Below, one piece after another: positions 49,679-60,338 of a DNA stretch of 64,000 nucleotides. Numbering within the stretch: position 1 is the first letter of the stretch; every line of letters starts with the position of its first letter. The translations under genes and the position numbers were made by a program. Below the pieces are notes generated by a model, which worked only from the letters and a program-made list of their open reading frames with translations, did not search any database and had not been told where the DNA came from. This DNA comes from Magnaporthiopsis rhizophila (Eukaryota > Ascomycota > Sordariomycetes > Magnaporthales > Magnaporthaceae), in contig PYSS01000127.1 in NCBI GenBank assembly GCA_003049465.1, positions 48,045-112,044 on the forward strand, read 5' to 3'.

Positions 49679-50595
49679 ATGGACGGCTCGGGCGCAGAAG
49701 AATATGCGGACGACGCAGAGCCTCTCATCGTGCAAGTCAGCCAAGGCCAGGGCGAGCAGAACCCGCCACGGTCGAAATGGCTACCAGTTTGCCGGCGGCT
49801 GTGCGAGTTCAACCCGACGCACTTTTGCGAGGCCATGTTGAATGCCATCCGAAACCCCAACTTGCTCTCAAGCTGGCTGTTCCGTGCTGATCTCCTTGCC
49901 GAGCACGACGGTGCCCCGCCCTGGGAGGAGGGCCAGCCCGGTATTCCCGTGCTCAGGGACATGCGTCGCGAGCGCGTTTTCGTTCGACGGCTCATCCCGA
50001 GGAATACAAAGCGGGACAGCACCGTCGTGCAGACCTGCCCCTTCTACGGTCCCACCGAGCAGGCCGGGGACAGCGACATCAGCAGGCGCCTTGTGCTCTA
50101 TCTTCCACACGTCTCCGATGCATCTGAAGTGCCATACTACCATCCCCAGGTCACCGGTGTTGGCCTTCTTCATGAGTGGGACGCTCGCCTGAGCAAGGGG
50201 ACCTTCTCGGTCCACTATCGCCTGTTTGACAACGTGCCCATGGACGTAAAGCTCCAGCGCACGGCTCTCAATATCCTCTCTGTGCTGCACAAACTTGGCC
50301 AGGGGCAGCTCAACGGCTACGTCAAGCGGGTCCATCACGATACCCTAGTTCCCCAGCCTGTGCTCCAGAATAGGTACTCCTGCCTCAAGGGCAAGTACGC
50401 CAAGAAGCTTGTGGACGGCTGGCTCGAAACCACTGACCCTAGCAAGCACGTGTTCGAGGATCTTGGCATCGCCGCATTCCTCATGGAGCTGTGGGCCGAA
50501 ATGTACAAGGGCCAAGTGTTCCCCGGATTCGTGGACATCGGTACCGGAAATGGCCTGCTGGTTCACATTTTGAACTCCGAAGGCTTCCGGTTAGT

Positions 50596-50640
<45 letters not shown>

Positions 50641-51402
50641 NCCCCCAAACCGCACGCTTGCCACCGTCGCCGAGAGGCCGTTAATCTCGTATTGGCTAGG
50701 CCCATCGATCACATCGTCTTTCTTTTTTTTCTTTTTTCTCTATGTCTCTCCTTCCTCCCAAGGGTTGTCAAATATCACGTTTACTAATGACGCCAGTATT
50801 ACGTTGCCAGTGGATGGGGATTCGACGCGCGATCCAGGAAGTCCTGGGACGTGTACAACGGGAAGCTACCAGATGGTCAGGAGTTCCTCCGTGAACTAGT
50901 CCTCCTACCCTCGCTGATACAACCCGAGCCCGGATCCTGCCAGCAAGACCCGGACGGCGGCACGCTCGGGACGAATTCTCACGACGGGATCTTCCCCAAG
51001 GGGACCTTCATCATATCCAACCATGCGGATGAACTGACGCCCTGGACACCGGTGCTGGCCGCTGCCTCCAACTGCCCCTTTATCGCCATCCCGTGCTGTA
51101 GCCACAACCTGGGCGGAGCCAAATTCCGCGCACCTCTACCCAAAGACAAAACCAAGGCAAAATCCACCTACGCTTGCCTGGTAGTCTGGGTGTCTGATAT
51201 CGCCGCGGACTGTGGCTGGGAGGTCGAGACCGAAATGCTGAGAATACCTAGCACCCGAAACACCGCCATCGTGGGGCGGCGCCGAGCAGCCGGGCAGCCA
51301 GGTATGGACGTGCACGAGGTCATTGCCAAGCATGGAGGTGCTGGGGGTTACCGAGAAAGCGTGTTAAGGCTCATGAAAGATACTTCCTCAGGCGGGCACT
51401 AG
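49679..51402 (+). CDS. TRM44: tRNA (uracil-44-2'-O) methyltransferase Trm44
   Basis: A 500-residue SAM-dependent enzyme that makes Um44 in tRNA-Ser. Exon 1 is 49679-50589 and exon 2 is 50811-51402, with an Arg codon split CG|T. The SAM-binding glycine-rich motif VDIGTGNGLLVHIL is at about residues 285-298. Exon 2 continues with GWGFDARSRKSWDVY, FIISNHADELTPWTP, FIAIPCCSHNLGGAKFRAP and EMLRIPSTRNTAIVGRRR, all typical of the family. The 221-bp intron has a good branch site TTTACTAATGAC. The AG 8 nt beyond it is too close, so the AG at 50810 is used and restores the frame. The intron contains a poly-C tract with an undetermined base. Convergent with GPI2, 144 bp apart. Confidence 0.94.
50597..50646. 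repeat. Poly-C homopolymer with an ambiguous base in the TRM44 intron
   Basis: 44 C residues, an N at 50641, then five more C. It begins 7 bp after the 5' splice site. True length is unknown, and the tract may be a sequencing or gap-closure artefact. Confidence 0.9.
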
Positions 51403-51546
51403 CAGTCTGAAGGCGGCAGCCAGAATAGCTTCCTAAGGAATACGACCAAGGGCAGGGTCGTGGATAACTTGATTCGCGGACGAGCATATCTCAAGAGGAT
51501 AGCTTCTGGTGCAACAATGAAAATGTGGCTAGGATCGCAGCGCTTA

Positions 51547-53247
51547 CTATTCATCATCCCAGTGACGCCTGCTAATTATGACTGGCCGAGCAGGGTCCCA
51601 TGGACCATATATCTCGTTTTTGTACTTTTGGAGACCCAGTAGCCACCAGCTGCACCCACCCATGGCGCTGGCAGAAACTGCACACCCGACAAGCATGCCG
51701 ACCAAACCGCTCTTCCAAGGCCAGGTCGCATCGGGATCGTGCCGGGCCAAGGTCATGCCGACGCCGGCGCCGGCGCCAAGCACGAGCAGCACGGTGAGAA
51801 GGACGTGGAAGCGCCAGCTCCGGTGGCGGGCGAAGCGACGGAAGACGGGGAAAAGGCCAAAGACTTCAAGGCTGAACAGCGTCAGACCGAATACCTGGCC
51901 AGTGGATGGCAGACGGCTTGCGAGAACGGTGGACGCCATCAAGGCCGCATTGGTGGACAGAGAGGCGACTGAGATGTTGTTCACACCGGCCCAGGTGCCC
52001 GAATAGTCGAAGAAGAAGATGTTGATGGCAAGCAACCAAAAGGACATGGCCCAGATACTGTCCGAGGACGTGGAACGAGTCAACGACTTGAGAATCGGTG
52101 ACAGGCCTAGCAGAGTGAAGTAGATCAGAAGAGCCGACTTCATGGCGTTGATGCGGAGATGGGCGCGGCCGCCCCGTAGAGGCGACGAGGGCCTATGTCT
52201 GGGCCCCGCCAGAAGGTCGTTGCGCGCAGAGGGGCTGGTCGCACTCATCTGCGAAGTGACAGAGACCAGTGAAATAGCCGAAGCGGAATATGGATTGGCA
52301 CTGGCGGATAGGGCGCTACCACCGTCGGGCATCGATCCTCCATGCTCGCCGCCGCTGTTGGCAACGGCAGAGAGCCTCGGCCGTTCAGCCGGGACAGAGC
52401 GGAGCAGCAGATTGGACGTGGAGCTGGCCGCAGAGGGCACGTCGGCATCAGAAACAACGTATGCGCCTACGGCCGTCGCGGCAGCGCCGGCGCCCCTGGG
52501 GGTGTCTCCGCCAGCCAGTGCAAGTGAGCCGGGCCTGTCAGGCAGGGATGATGTTGTCGAAAAGCGGTCAAGAGGAGCGTGGCCGGCCGGATTCGGAGGT
52601 TCGGGGGACGCGGGAGCGGCGCGACTGGCATCCTCCTCGGCTGCTTCCTGACCCACCCATCGATCGCAAAGACACCAGCCGACAAAGGTCGCAAAGCTGC
52701 CCCAGCTCACGACCGACACGGGACTCACGCGCTCCTGGAAAATGCTGACGAAGCACACGACGAAGATTATGACGGAGCACACGTGCTGTACAATGACGGT
52801 GGAATCGGCAACCAGAGGCCAGAACTCGTAAGGCTGGAGCCGCGGGTTCCGCTGGAGGTTGTCAAGAAAGGTTGCTTGATCCGTGTAGTTATCTGGGTCT
52901 ATTTTGCAGCATGAAGCCGGACGTCAGCACTGCCAACTGCCAAAATACAGACGGGAGTGGGCTCAATGGGTGTAGGTTGGGGACGGACATGACTGCTTCA
53001 CCCAGAGCAACTTCTTCCAGGTTCTCTTGGCCCTTCGACGGCTGCGGCTACGGCTATCTCGCTGCCTCGAACGGCGGGCGACAGCATCGCTGCTGTTGTT
53101 GCTGACAGCATTAAGACCTCGCTCGGGGCCTGGAGGTTTCGCTGGCGTCAAGTATGACGAAGGGTTGGGCCGAGCCGCCGTCGACTGGTACGGGACCTCA
53201 AAATCCGAGGGCAAGGACGACTGGTGCAGGCCAGAGAGCGGCGCCAT
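51547..53247 (-). CDS. GPI2: GPI-GlcNAc transferase subunit GPI2 (PIG-C)
   Basis: A subunit of the ER enzyme that adds GlcNAc to phosphatidylinositol, the first step of GPI-anchor synthesis. Exon 1 is 53247-52989, ending at WKKLLWVKQS. Exon 2 is 52898-51547, starting with the split Tyr of YPDNYTDQATFLDNLQRNP; the intron of 90 bp ends AATAG. Later blocks are WPLVADSTVIVQH, KSALLIYFTLLGLSPILKSL, SSDSIWAMSFWLL, SLSTNAALMASTVLASRLPS, LEVFGLFPVFRR and CSWWLLGLQKYKNEIYGPWDPARP. Several hydrophobic spans are evident. At 536 residues it is nearly twice the yeast protein (about 280). The excess is a Ser/Ala/Pro-rich low-complexity insert at about residues 165-310 and a basic N-terminus. 53247 is the first in-frame ATG. 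Confidence 0.93.
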
Positions 53248-54423
53248 GTAGCAGGCCGCCCGTGGATTCCACGGATGGATGAGGGACGCTGAAGCGAGCG
53301 CTGCGAAGGCCCGACGAGCCACGTGCGGGCCGTGCAGGAAGCTAGAGGTTTGAGCGGGTGTAGTGCGCGCCGGTCAGGCTCCCTCGGACTTGTTCCGACT
53401 GCGGAATCGGAATCACACCCGCTCATAGTGATACCCGACGCTGCTGCCCGCAACCTTTGGGGCTGGTACCTGTGCATGCGCCACCAGGCGCCATTGGCGT
53501 GCCCCGCCGGAACCCGCGCACCGCGGGCGGCCCCACCAGTATGGCAGGGACCCCGGCCCAGGCTGTGGTCCAGGCGCATCATGCTTGCTCTGGCGGGGCA
53601 GGCAGGTCTGGACCTCGTGGGAAGCCCAGCCCATTCGATTGGCGCCGCCAGCGGAAAACGGACATGAGCAAGGAGCAATGGCGCGCCTTGGCATGCACAG
53701 GTCGCAGCGTGTGGTCCAATGCCAGCTCATTCTGGCCCCATCTCACTTGCGCTGACAAAGGCCACGCAAGGCCTGGGATGGGATGGGAGAGATGCCCGCT
53801 GCTGCAGCAAGCGGCCCGCCTCGTCTACGTACAGGAACCACGAAATTCCAAGCTCCCGGCCCTCTGTCCCTGCTTCGCCGGGAAATAATGGAAAGACAGG
53901 CAAACAACCCATATGGCAGCAGGGTATCTGACGGCGCATCGAGTGTATTTTAAGGACTTGGCCTGCGGCTGGCTGTGCTGTTGTTTTGGGCTGTCATAGC
54001 CACTTTCCTGCAACGCTGGAGGGGCCTTGCCGAAGCTGTTTTCGCCCGATTGGGAGAAGCATGGCGCAAAACAAGCGGCCCGCGGAGTTCCTCGTTGAAT
54101 AAACTATCGGCAGCCCTGCAAACCCCTGCTGTCGTTGTCGTGTGAAGAAGCATTGTCTCCTCTTGGCAATCGCCCGCATGTTTAACGAGACGTCGACGAC
54201 CATTGATAATAAATAAGCCTCGGCCACCCTCCCAATTTCGACACGACCGTCGTCCTCCTTCCCACGCCCACGCCGACTGCTCAAGGTACGCCAAGGGATA
54301 GGCGCACAGAGAGACGCACAAGGATAGAGGCACAGACGCATTCGCACACAAAGCCGTGCATCCCTCTCCTCTTCCCTCCCTAGTCGATCCTCCTCGACGC
54401 GCCTACCGTACGCCACCAGCACA
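53248..54423. other. Divergent intergenic region upstream of GPI2 and the single-pass membrane protein
   Basis: No supported gene. The frames here (for example + 53323-53667 and - 53148-53678) overlap each other and lack motifs. The 150 bp before 54424 is pyrimidine-rich (TCTCCTCTTCCCTCCC), common in fungal core promoters and leaders. Confidence 0.45.
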
Positions 54424-55232
54424 ATGAAGGCGGCATTAGTTCTACCGCTCCTGCTACGGCTCGCTGCTGCGCGTCCCGTTCTGTCTGGCGTTGACGGGGC
54501 TGGTGTCGAAGCAGCCCATTCCCCGCCTCATACGCGGATAAAATCAGCAACGCCCTTACCCGTGCTCAACGGCGACGCTCAGTTCCCCATCGACAACCGG
54601 CCGCAGATGCCTCCTAGCTCGGCCATACCGTCTGTGGTTCTGGCCGAGCAAAAACCGATCGAGACGACATACCTCCTCTCCCTGCGTCCGAAGGGACGCA
54701 AGAAGCAGGCGGTAACCAGCGCCGCTCCCGTTCCCAGCGAAAAAATAGAGTCAGTCCACGGTGCGCCCGCGGCCGCCCAACCCGCAGAGCGACCAGCGAG
54801 CCAAGGACAGCGGGCAACCACCACTATCCCTACGGCACACCCCTGTCATCACGCCTACGCGGCACATCAACATCGCTTTAATGTTGCTATCATATTTCTG
54901 GTAGCTCTGTGTGTAATCGTCGTCGTCAAAGCCGAGTCGAGGGGTTCTTGCGATGGGTAAGTCGCCCCAAAAGCCCGCACATCCATCCCCTGGCGCCAGG
55001 AAACTTGGCTTGTTTGGTGCTTGGCTCCACCCGCCCACGGCGGCTTTGCCTAAGCTTCTATGACACTGAAATGCTAACGCGCATCGCTCCCAGGCCGGAT
55101 GACACAATCGTGAGCGACAGCCCCGGAGGAGTTGTTCGCCTCGAGATCGATCAGCTATCAAAAAAGCAACCCCTCTCGATACAGGCAGAACACAGAAGTG
55201 AACAGGTCGTGGCAGAGAAAGGACGATTATGA
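54424..55232 (+). CDS. Predicted single-pass secretory-pathway membrane protein, unrecognised
   Basis: A predicted 223-residue protein from two exons, 54424-54956 and 55094-55232, with a 137-bp GTAAGT...CCCAG intron. A Gly codon is split GG|G and the frame stays open to TGA. The N-terminus MKAALVLPLLLRLAAARP looks like a signal peptide. A Pro/Ala/Ser-rich, probably extracellular or lumenal segment follows to about residue 150. One hydrophobic span (FNVAIIFLVALCVIVVV, about 151-167) comes next, then a tail of about 55 residues. The topology would be type I. No conserved domain is recognised. The splice-extended C-terminus and signal peptide support a real gene. It may be lineage-specific. Confidence 0.62.
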
Positions 55233-56270
55233 GACATTACAATGTGTCAGGAGCATGATTAACGCATTCGCCGAGCGCTTAATCATCCACGCCGAATGCT
55301 CTTCATGCTCGTCCTCATCGGCCCTCGAGTATCTGTACCCTCGATTTACGCGCTCTTCTTGTATTTATTTTGGGTGGACGTTCAGGAGTTCCATTTGGGG
55401 AGGCGTTCGCAGCTTCATGCGGTACTTGGATGTTGCTTTTGGGTCCATGATTTTTGGTTTTCTCATCATCCATACCCGAGCTGGTTTTTTTTTTATATAT
55501 ATTATATTCGACTCATTTCAACACCCGCAACGGCTGTCGAAATTAACCTCTTCTAATGTCAATCCATCATCGATTGTCATCTGTCATCCGCTAGGGCAAG
55601 GCCAGCCGTTTCTTGTGCGCATTGTATGCTTGATGGCGGGCAGGCTGCGCATGAGCGCCGAGGCAGCCACTCCAGGCGCTTGGCGCACTAGGCGCGGCGA
55701 TTAGCCCCTCCAGTATATTGGAATCGGAAGCGCCGCTGATCTTGGTCGAGACCCGGGTGGCTGCTTTGTTACTGGCCAGTGAACGAGCCCCAAGAAGTCA
55801 GACATGGGCAAGCTGAATGCTGACCGCCCACCTTTCTGTCTCTCCAAGCGGGCTACTGCAGGGAATCCTGCACGCCTTGGGGTTGGACCCCCTGGCTGAT
55901 CTCCACCAGCAGCGCAGCTGAGGAGTCGAGGCGCAGGCACACGCACATCCGAACCCCTCATTCGCCTCCCTGCGCTGGCTCCCAGCCTCGCTGATTGCGG
56001 CGGCCGCCGATCCGGCCTGCCGCCTGGGCTTGGAGGGTTGGCACGCATGGTTAATTCAATCATCCCCTCGACTACCCCACATATGTCACTGCCTGCTGCC
56101 TACCTGCCCACCACACGCTCCAGCGACAGGACGCTCACGGTCGAAGAAGGCCATTGTTGCGTCGTCAACTGGCGGAACTACCCTCTCGATATTTCACCTA
56201 CCCAATAACACTCTTCCTGTCTGCTCACTGGCTGCTTGTTCTCTCACCCTGTCCGATTCAATCTGAGGAC
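55233..56270. other. Intergenic region upstream of the annexin gene
   Basis: Contains the 3' end of the preceding gene and the annexin leader. A (TAT)n-rich stretch lies near 55490. An open frame upstream of 56271 continues from 56154, but the ATG at 56271 fits the Ser/Arg-rich N-terminus better. No other gene is seen. Confidence 0.45.
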
Positions 56271-58282
56271 ATGTCCCTCCAAGTAGACGACGAGCGACGC
56301 CGCGGCCGGTCGCGGTCGCCTGCTGCACGCGACAGAAGCCGTAGCCGTGAACCGCCGAGGGTCGTTGATGCCGCCCCTTATCCCGACGACAGAGACGACC
56401 GACATGCAGCGGACCGCGGCTACGACTACGCGGACCACCCATCCGCCTCGTACGACTACAACTCTTACCAGTCACCGCGGTCGCCCACGGATGACTCCTC
56501 GTACCGTCGGGACCCTCGAGGCAGGGACACCCGAGACGATGCTGGACGGGAGCGCGGCTACCCGGAACCAGACCGCTTTTCATACCTCCCGCAGAAGTAC
56601 GCTGCAGCGGCCCCGCCGCCCGCCGACACCCGAGACCGCAGGAACCGGTACGAGGATGACCTTGCGTACGGGGCGCCGCCAAAGGCAGCAGAACAGCCCT
56701 CTGCGGGCTCTTACGGCGGTTACCGTCGGGATCACCTGGGAGCCGCCGAGCAGCCCAGGCGGGATCGTTCCCGCAGCCGTGGCCCGTCGGCAACCGTTTT
56801 GACCGTGGAGCCCGGGTCCAGCAGCGGCCGGCGCCCAGGGCGCGAGCCGTCGCCGCAGCCGCCCTCGGCCCGGATGTCGTCCTTGTCAGTCAACACTGGG
56901 CATCACTCGCTCAACATGTCCCTCACCTCTGGTGGTGCGCCCGCCTCGCCGCTGCTCGAGTCCTATCATGGCACCTACCAGTCAATGTCTCCCATGCCGT
57001 CACCGCTCCTGCTCGCGTCCCAACGGCCCTCCGGCCCGTCTGAGACTCAGATCATGGACGTTAGCCCGCTCGGGTCCGACGACGAGCGCTACGGTGGGGG
57101 CGGTGAGAGGAAGCGCCGCGCACGGTTCGCGGACCCCGCCGGCGACGCGGAGAGGTTGGCCAAGGCCCTCAAGGGCAACGGGCCGCCTGACATGGAGCCG
57201 CTGTTGGAGATCTTGCCTGGCATGACACACGAGCAGATCATGACGCTGCGGACCGAGTACAAGGCGCTCGTCAAGACGGGGCCCGAACGCAAGGGCGTCA
57301 ACGTAGCCAAGCACATCCGGTCGCGGCTCAAGGACGAGGACCCGTCGCTGATGAAGGCATGCTACTCGGTTGCGCTAGGGCGATGGGAGTCGGAGGCGTA
57401 CTGGGCCAACTACTGGTACCAGGGCGACAAGACGCGGCGCGAGCTGCTAATCGAGTCACTGATGGGGCGCACCAACGACGAGATCCACGAGATCAAGTCG
57501 GCCTTTAGCGACAAAAAGTATGACAACAGCCTGAGGACCTGCATGAAGACGGAGCTCAAGGAGGACAAGTTCAAAAAGGCCGTCATGATGGTGCTCGACG
57601 AGCAGCGCATGGAGGAGACGGACCGGCACGGCCGCTTGCTGCCCATAGACCGCATCCTGGTCGAGGACGATGTGAAGGCTTTGAGCCGTGCTGTAAGGGC
57701 CGAAAAGGGCGGCGAGAGCGCCATGATCAGCATCGTCGTGAACCGCAGCGACAACCATCTCCGAGAGGTTCTGAAGCTTTACAGCCACGATTACAAGTCG
57801 AACTTTGCCCGCGACGCATTGAAGAAGAGTGGCAATCTGGTGGTAAGTACATACCTACGTGTTGGCTACCTATATACGTATCCTCGACGCCCCAATGCAT
57901 CCATGCCCCACCACGCAGTTCGGACACCCCCACGCTGACATGACCGGCGATCCTTGCGCAGGGCGAGCTGCTGGCGCATATCCTCAACGGCGTCATCAAC
58001 AAGCCGGTCCGTGACGCGCTGCTACTGCACCATGCGCTCACGGCGTCCAAGCGAGACGGGCTGCGACGGGAGCTGCTCACCTCACGCCTCGTCCGCTTCC
58101 ACTGGGACCGGCACCACTTGGCAGACGTCAAGGCGGCATACCGCGAACGGTACGGCAAAGACCTGCAGGAGGCCGTCAAGGACGCCGCGGGCAACAGCGA
58201 CTGGGGTCGGTTCTGTAGAGAGCTTTGTATCACTCGCATGCCCGACGATGTCCGGAGGGTGGAGCGTGTGACCCGACACTGA
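56271..58282 (+). CDS. Annexin with a long disordered N-terminal region
   Basis: A predicted 630-residue protein from two exons, 56271-57842 and 57962-58282, with GTAAGT...GCGCAG and phase 0. Residues 1 to about 290 are low-complexity, rich in Arg, Ser, Asp, Tyr and Pro (RRRGRSRSP, RDRSRSREP, YDYADHPSASYDY). From about 290 to the end lies an annexin-type core: ERLAKALKGNGPPDMEPLLEI, RELLIESLMGRTNDEIHEIKSAF, YDNSLRTCMKTEL, and in exon 2 LLLHHALTASKRDGLRRELL. Annexins bind acidic phospholipids, often with Ca2+. The standard GxGT loops are poorly preserved here, so Ca2+ dependence is doubtful. Convergent with the Zn2Cys6 gene. Confidence 0.88.
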
Positions 58283-59122
58283 GAGAGATGGGATTGAAGA
58301 AGCGGATAGCGGGAAAGCCAAGTCCTGTTCACGGCGCGGCCTGCCCCGGGGATGATTCGTGTGCGGATTCTGGGTATCGGTCTTGGACCCACCTGAAAGG
58401 CCAGACATGGTGTTCCCCTTTGTATCGTGGGCGGAGGTGTTGGTGCCCCTTGATCGGCATTTAGAGTAGAGTTTAGGTAAGTTTTAGGCGGTAACAATCA
58501 TTGCATGGCCGTGAGTGGATCGTGATCGTGGTCGCTACAGCACGCGGATGAACGAAAAACCCCCCGACGCGCCCTCTGCCTTAACTCCGGCCCCACCGGG
58601 TTCGGCCTGTCTCACTACGACTCTTCCCTTGTCGCTCGGGGCGGGCAACAGTCAGCCCAGCGTGCGCCAAGGCGGCATGAAAACAATGCACCGTAAGTCC
58701 GGTCGTCAGGGTGGAGCCCGCCGGCTTAACGGGTCGCTTGTAAAGCCCGAGTCCTGCGCGAGGACAGGAGGTAAACTTTTTTTTTTTTTTGGGAGGGAAT
58801 TGTCGCTGGCACATGAAAACAGGAACGCATGCTTAGTGACGGTGAAGCGCGTAATCATGCCGTTATCCATTTCACCGCTGCACACTCCCACAGATCTATT
58901 CGTACCCCGGTCTCCATCGCGAAGCAGGCAATCGAGGGTTTGGTAAGTCGAGGAGCCGACTGCCCCGTGATTCAATGTCCCTGTTCTGCCGAGCGGCTGC
59001 GTATATGTATGCTCGCCCGTATATCGTAATTTGGGGAGATTAGGTATGTAGGTAGGGAGAGGTATCTACATGGGCAAGAACAATGCCAGGGTGGCGGATC
59101 GTGAAGCAGAAACGCCTGTCTG
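58283..59122. other. Intergenic region between convergent annexin and Zn2Cys6 genes
   Basis: Likely 3' UTRs of both genes. A T13 tract lies at about 58778. Small frames on either strand have no motif support. Confidence 0.45.
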
Positions 59123-60338
59123 TTACATCCGTAGAGTCTCTGGATCATAGCCTGAAAATATCATCGGGTCTCCCAACCCCATCATGACCGCCGGGTTGGC
59201 ACATGATGGCGCATGCGGCTTCAGGATGCCAAATTCGGACTCGAGGAGCCCCTGTTGCAGCAGGTCCTCGTCCATAAACTGTGCGGCCTCGGCCCGCTGC
59301 AGGAAACTGTCGTGGAAGCCATCAATCGCACCGGTTTCCATGACGTCCAATATCCTGGCGTCGGGCTGAGCTGCTGCTGCTGCTGCCCACGGTTCGTGAG
59401 ACAGCGCGGAGGAGCCTGGGCCGAGGACGGGAGAGTGCGGAGAGAAGCTCGCGACCGAGTCTGGGCGGGCGTCCACGTCGGTGTACAGGCTCTGGGGCGA
59501 CGTCGCGCCGGCCGACGACGACGAGCGCGCGATGGCGCCGCCGCCAAACGCCATCTTCCTGTAGTCATGCTCCAGGTCCGACGTGTCCATCTCGCACGAG
59601 CTCGCGCGGTCCGTCCGCGAACAGCCGGCGCCCTGCTGCTGTTGCTGCTGGGTCTCGAGTTTCGCGATCAGGTCAGCCAGCCCGGCCTCGTCCTCGGGGA
59701 AGGCCGCCTGCACGGGCACGTGGTCGACGTCGCTGTTGGGCCGGATGCACCCCAGCCTCGAGGCGATGTCGTGGATGACGGGCTGGCCCCTGTCGTTGAG
59801 CTCGGGCTCGCCCAGGTCCCACGCCCGCGACCCGCGAATCATGGCGTAGAGCTTGTGGATGGTCGCGACGAGGGCGAACTGCGTGTTTTCCAGCACCTCG
59901 GCGTAGCCCCGTGGTATGTTCTTGTACTCGGTCTTTCTCCGCAGGCCGGCTGTGCAGACGAGCCCGTCATCTTTACACCTTTTGCAGGGGAACTCTCCGT
60001 CGCACTGGTTTCGGGGCGCCGTCAGTGCATGTCGGGCGTGCCATGGGGTTGGGACAGTTCGCTCGTGCTGCTGCCGGAACCCAGCCAGCCCTTACCTTCG
60101 TCTTTTTCATCCGGCATCTTTCGCATGCCTTCCATACTCTCTTGTGTCTTGCATCTGCCACCAACTGCGGGTCGAGCGCTGATACAGCGGCGGAGGGTAC
60201 CGGCGCGTGCATTCTGCTGGAACCACGCTTCGAACTTCGTTGGGCTACTTTTGACGACTTGGATGCTGCCGTGGTTTTTCTGGCGCTGTATGCCTTGGCA
60301 AGGTCCTCCCTTGGGGGGGTCGGCAACCCACTCCCCAT
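59123..60338 (-). CDS. Zn(II)2Cys6 transcription factor
   Basis: A predicted 374-residue nuclear DNA-binding regulator. Exon 1 is 60338-60096 and exon 2 is 60004-59123, with a 91-bp GTAAGG...ACCAG intron. The zinc cluster CERCRMKKTK | CDGEFPCKRCKDDGLVC at about residues 72-98 has the canonical C-x2-C-x6-C-x5-C-x2-C-x6-C spacing, and the intron falls just before the third Cys. A basic run precedes it. The following NIPRGYAEVLENTQFALVA and PVIHDIASRLGCIRPNSD blocks resemble a conserved fungal C6 family, whose target genes I cannot name. A Gln6 run and Ser/Ala-rich acidic sequence form the C-terminal half. 60338 is the first ATG in the open frame; an upstream non-coding exon is possible. Confidence 0.88.

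Noticed and set aside
50590..50899. Continuation of the TRM44 frame through poly-C as a poly-proline segment
   Set aside because: It is explained by an intron with good donor, branch site and acceptor that restores the conserved SAM-enzyme frame.
53248..53322. Longer GPI2 N-terminus from 53322
   Set aside because: The codon there is GTG. The first ATG in the frame is at 53247.
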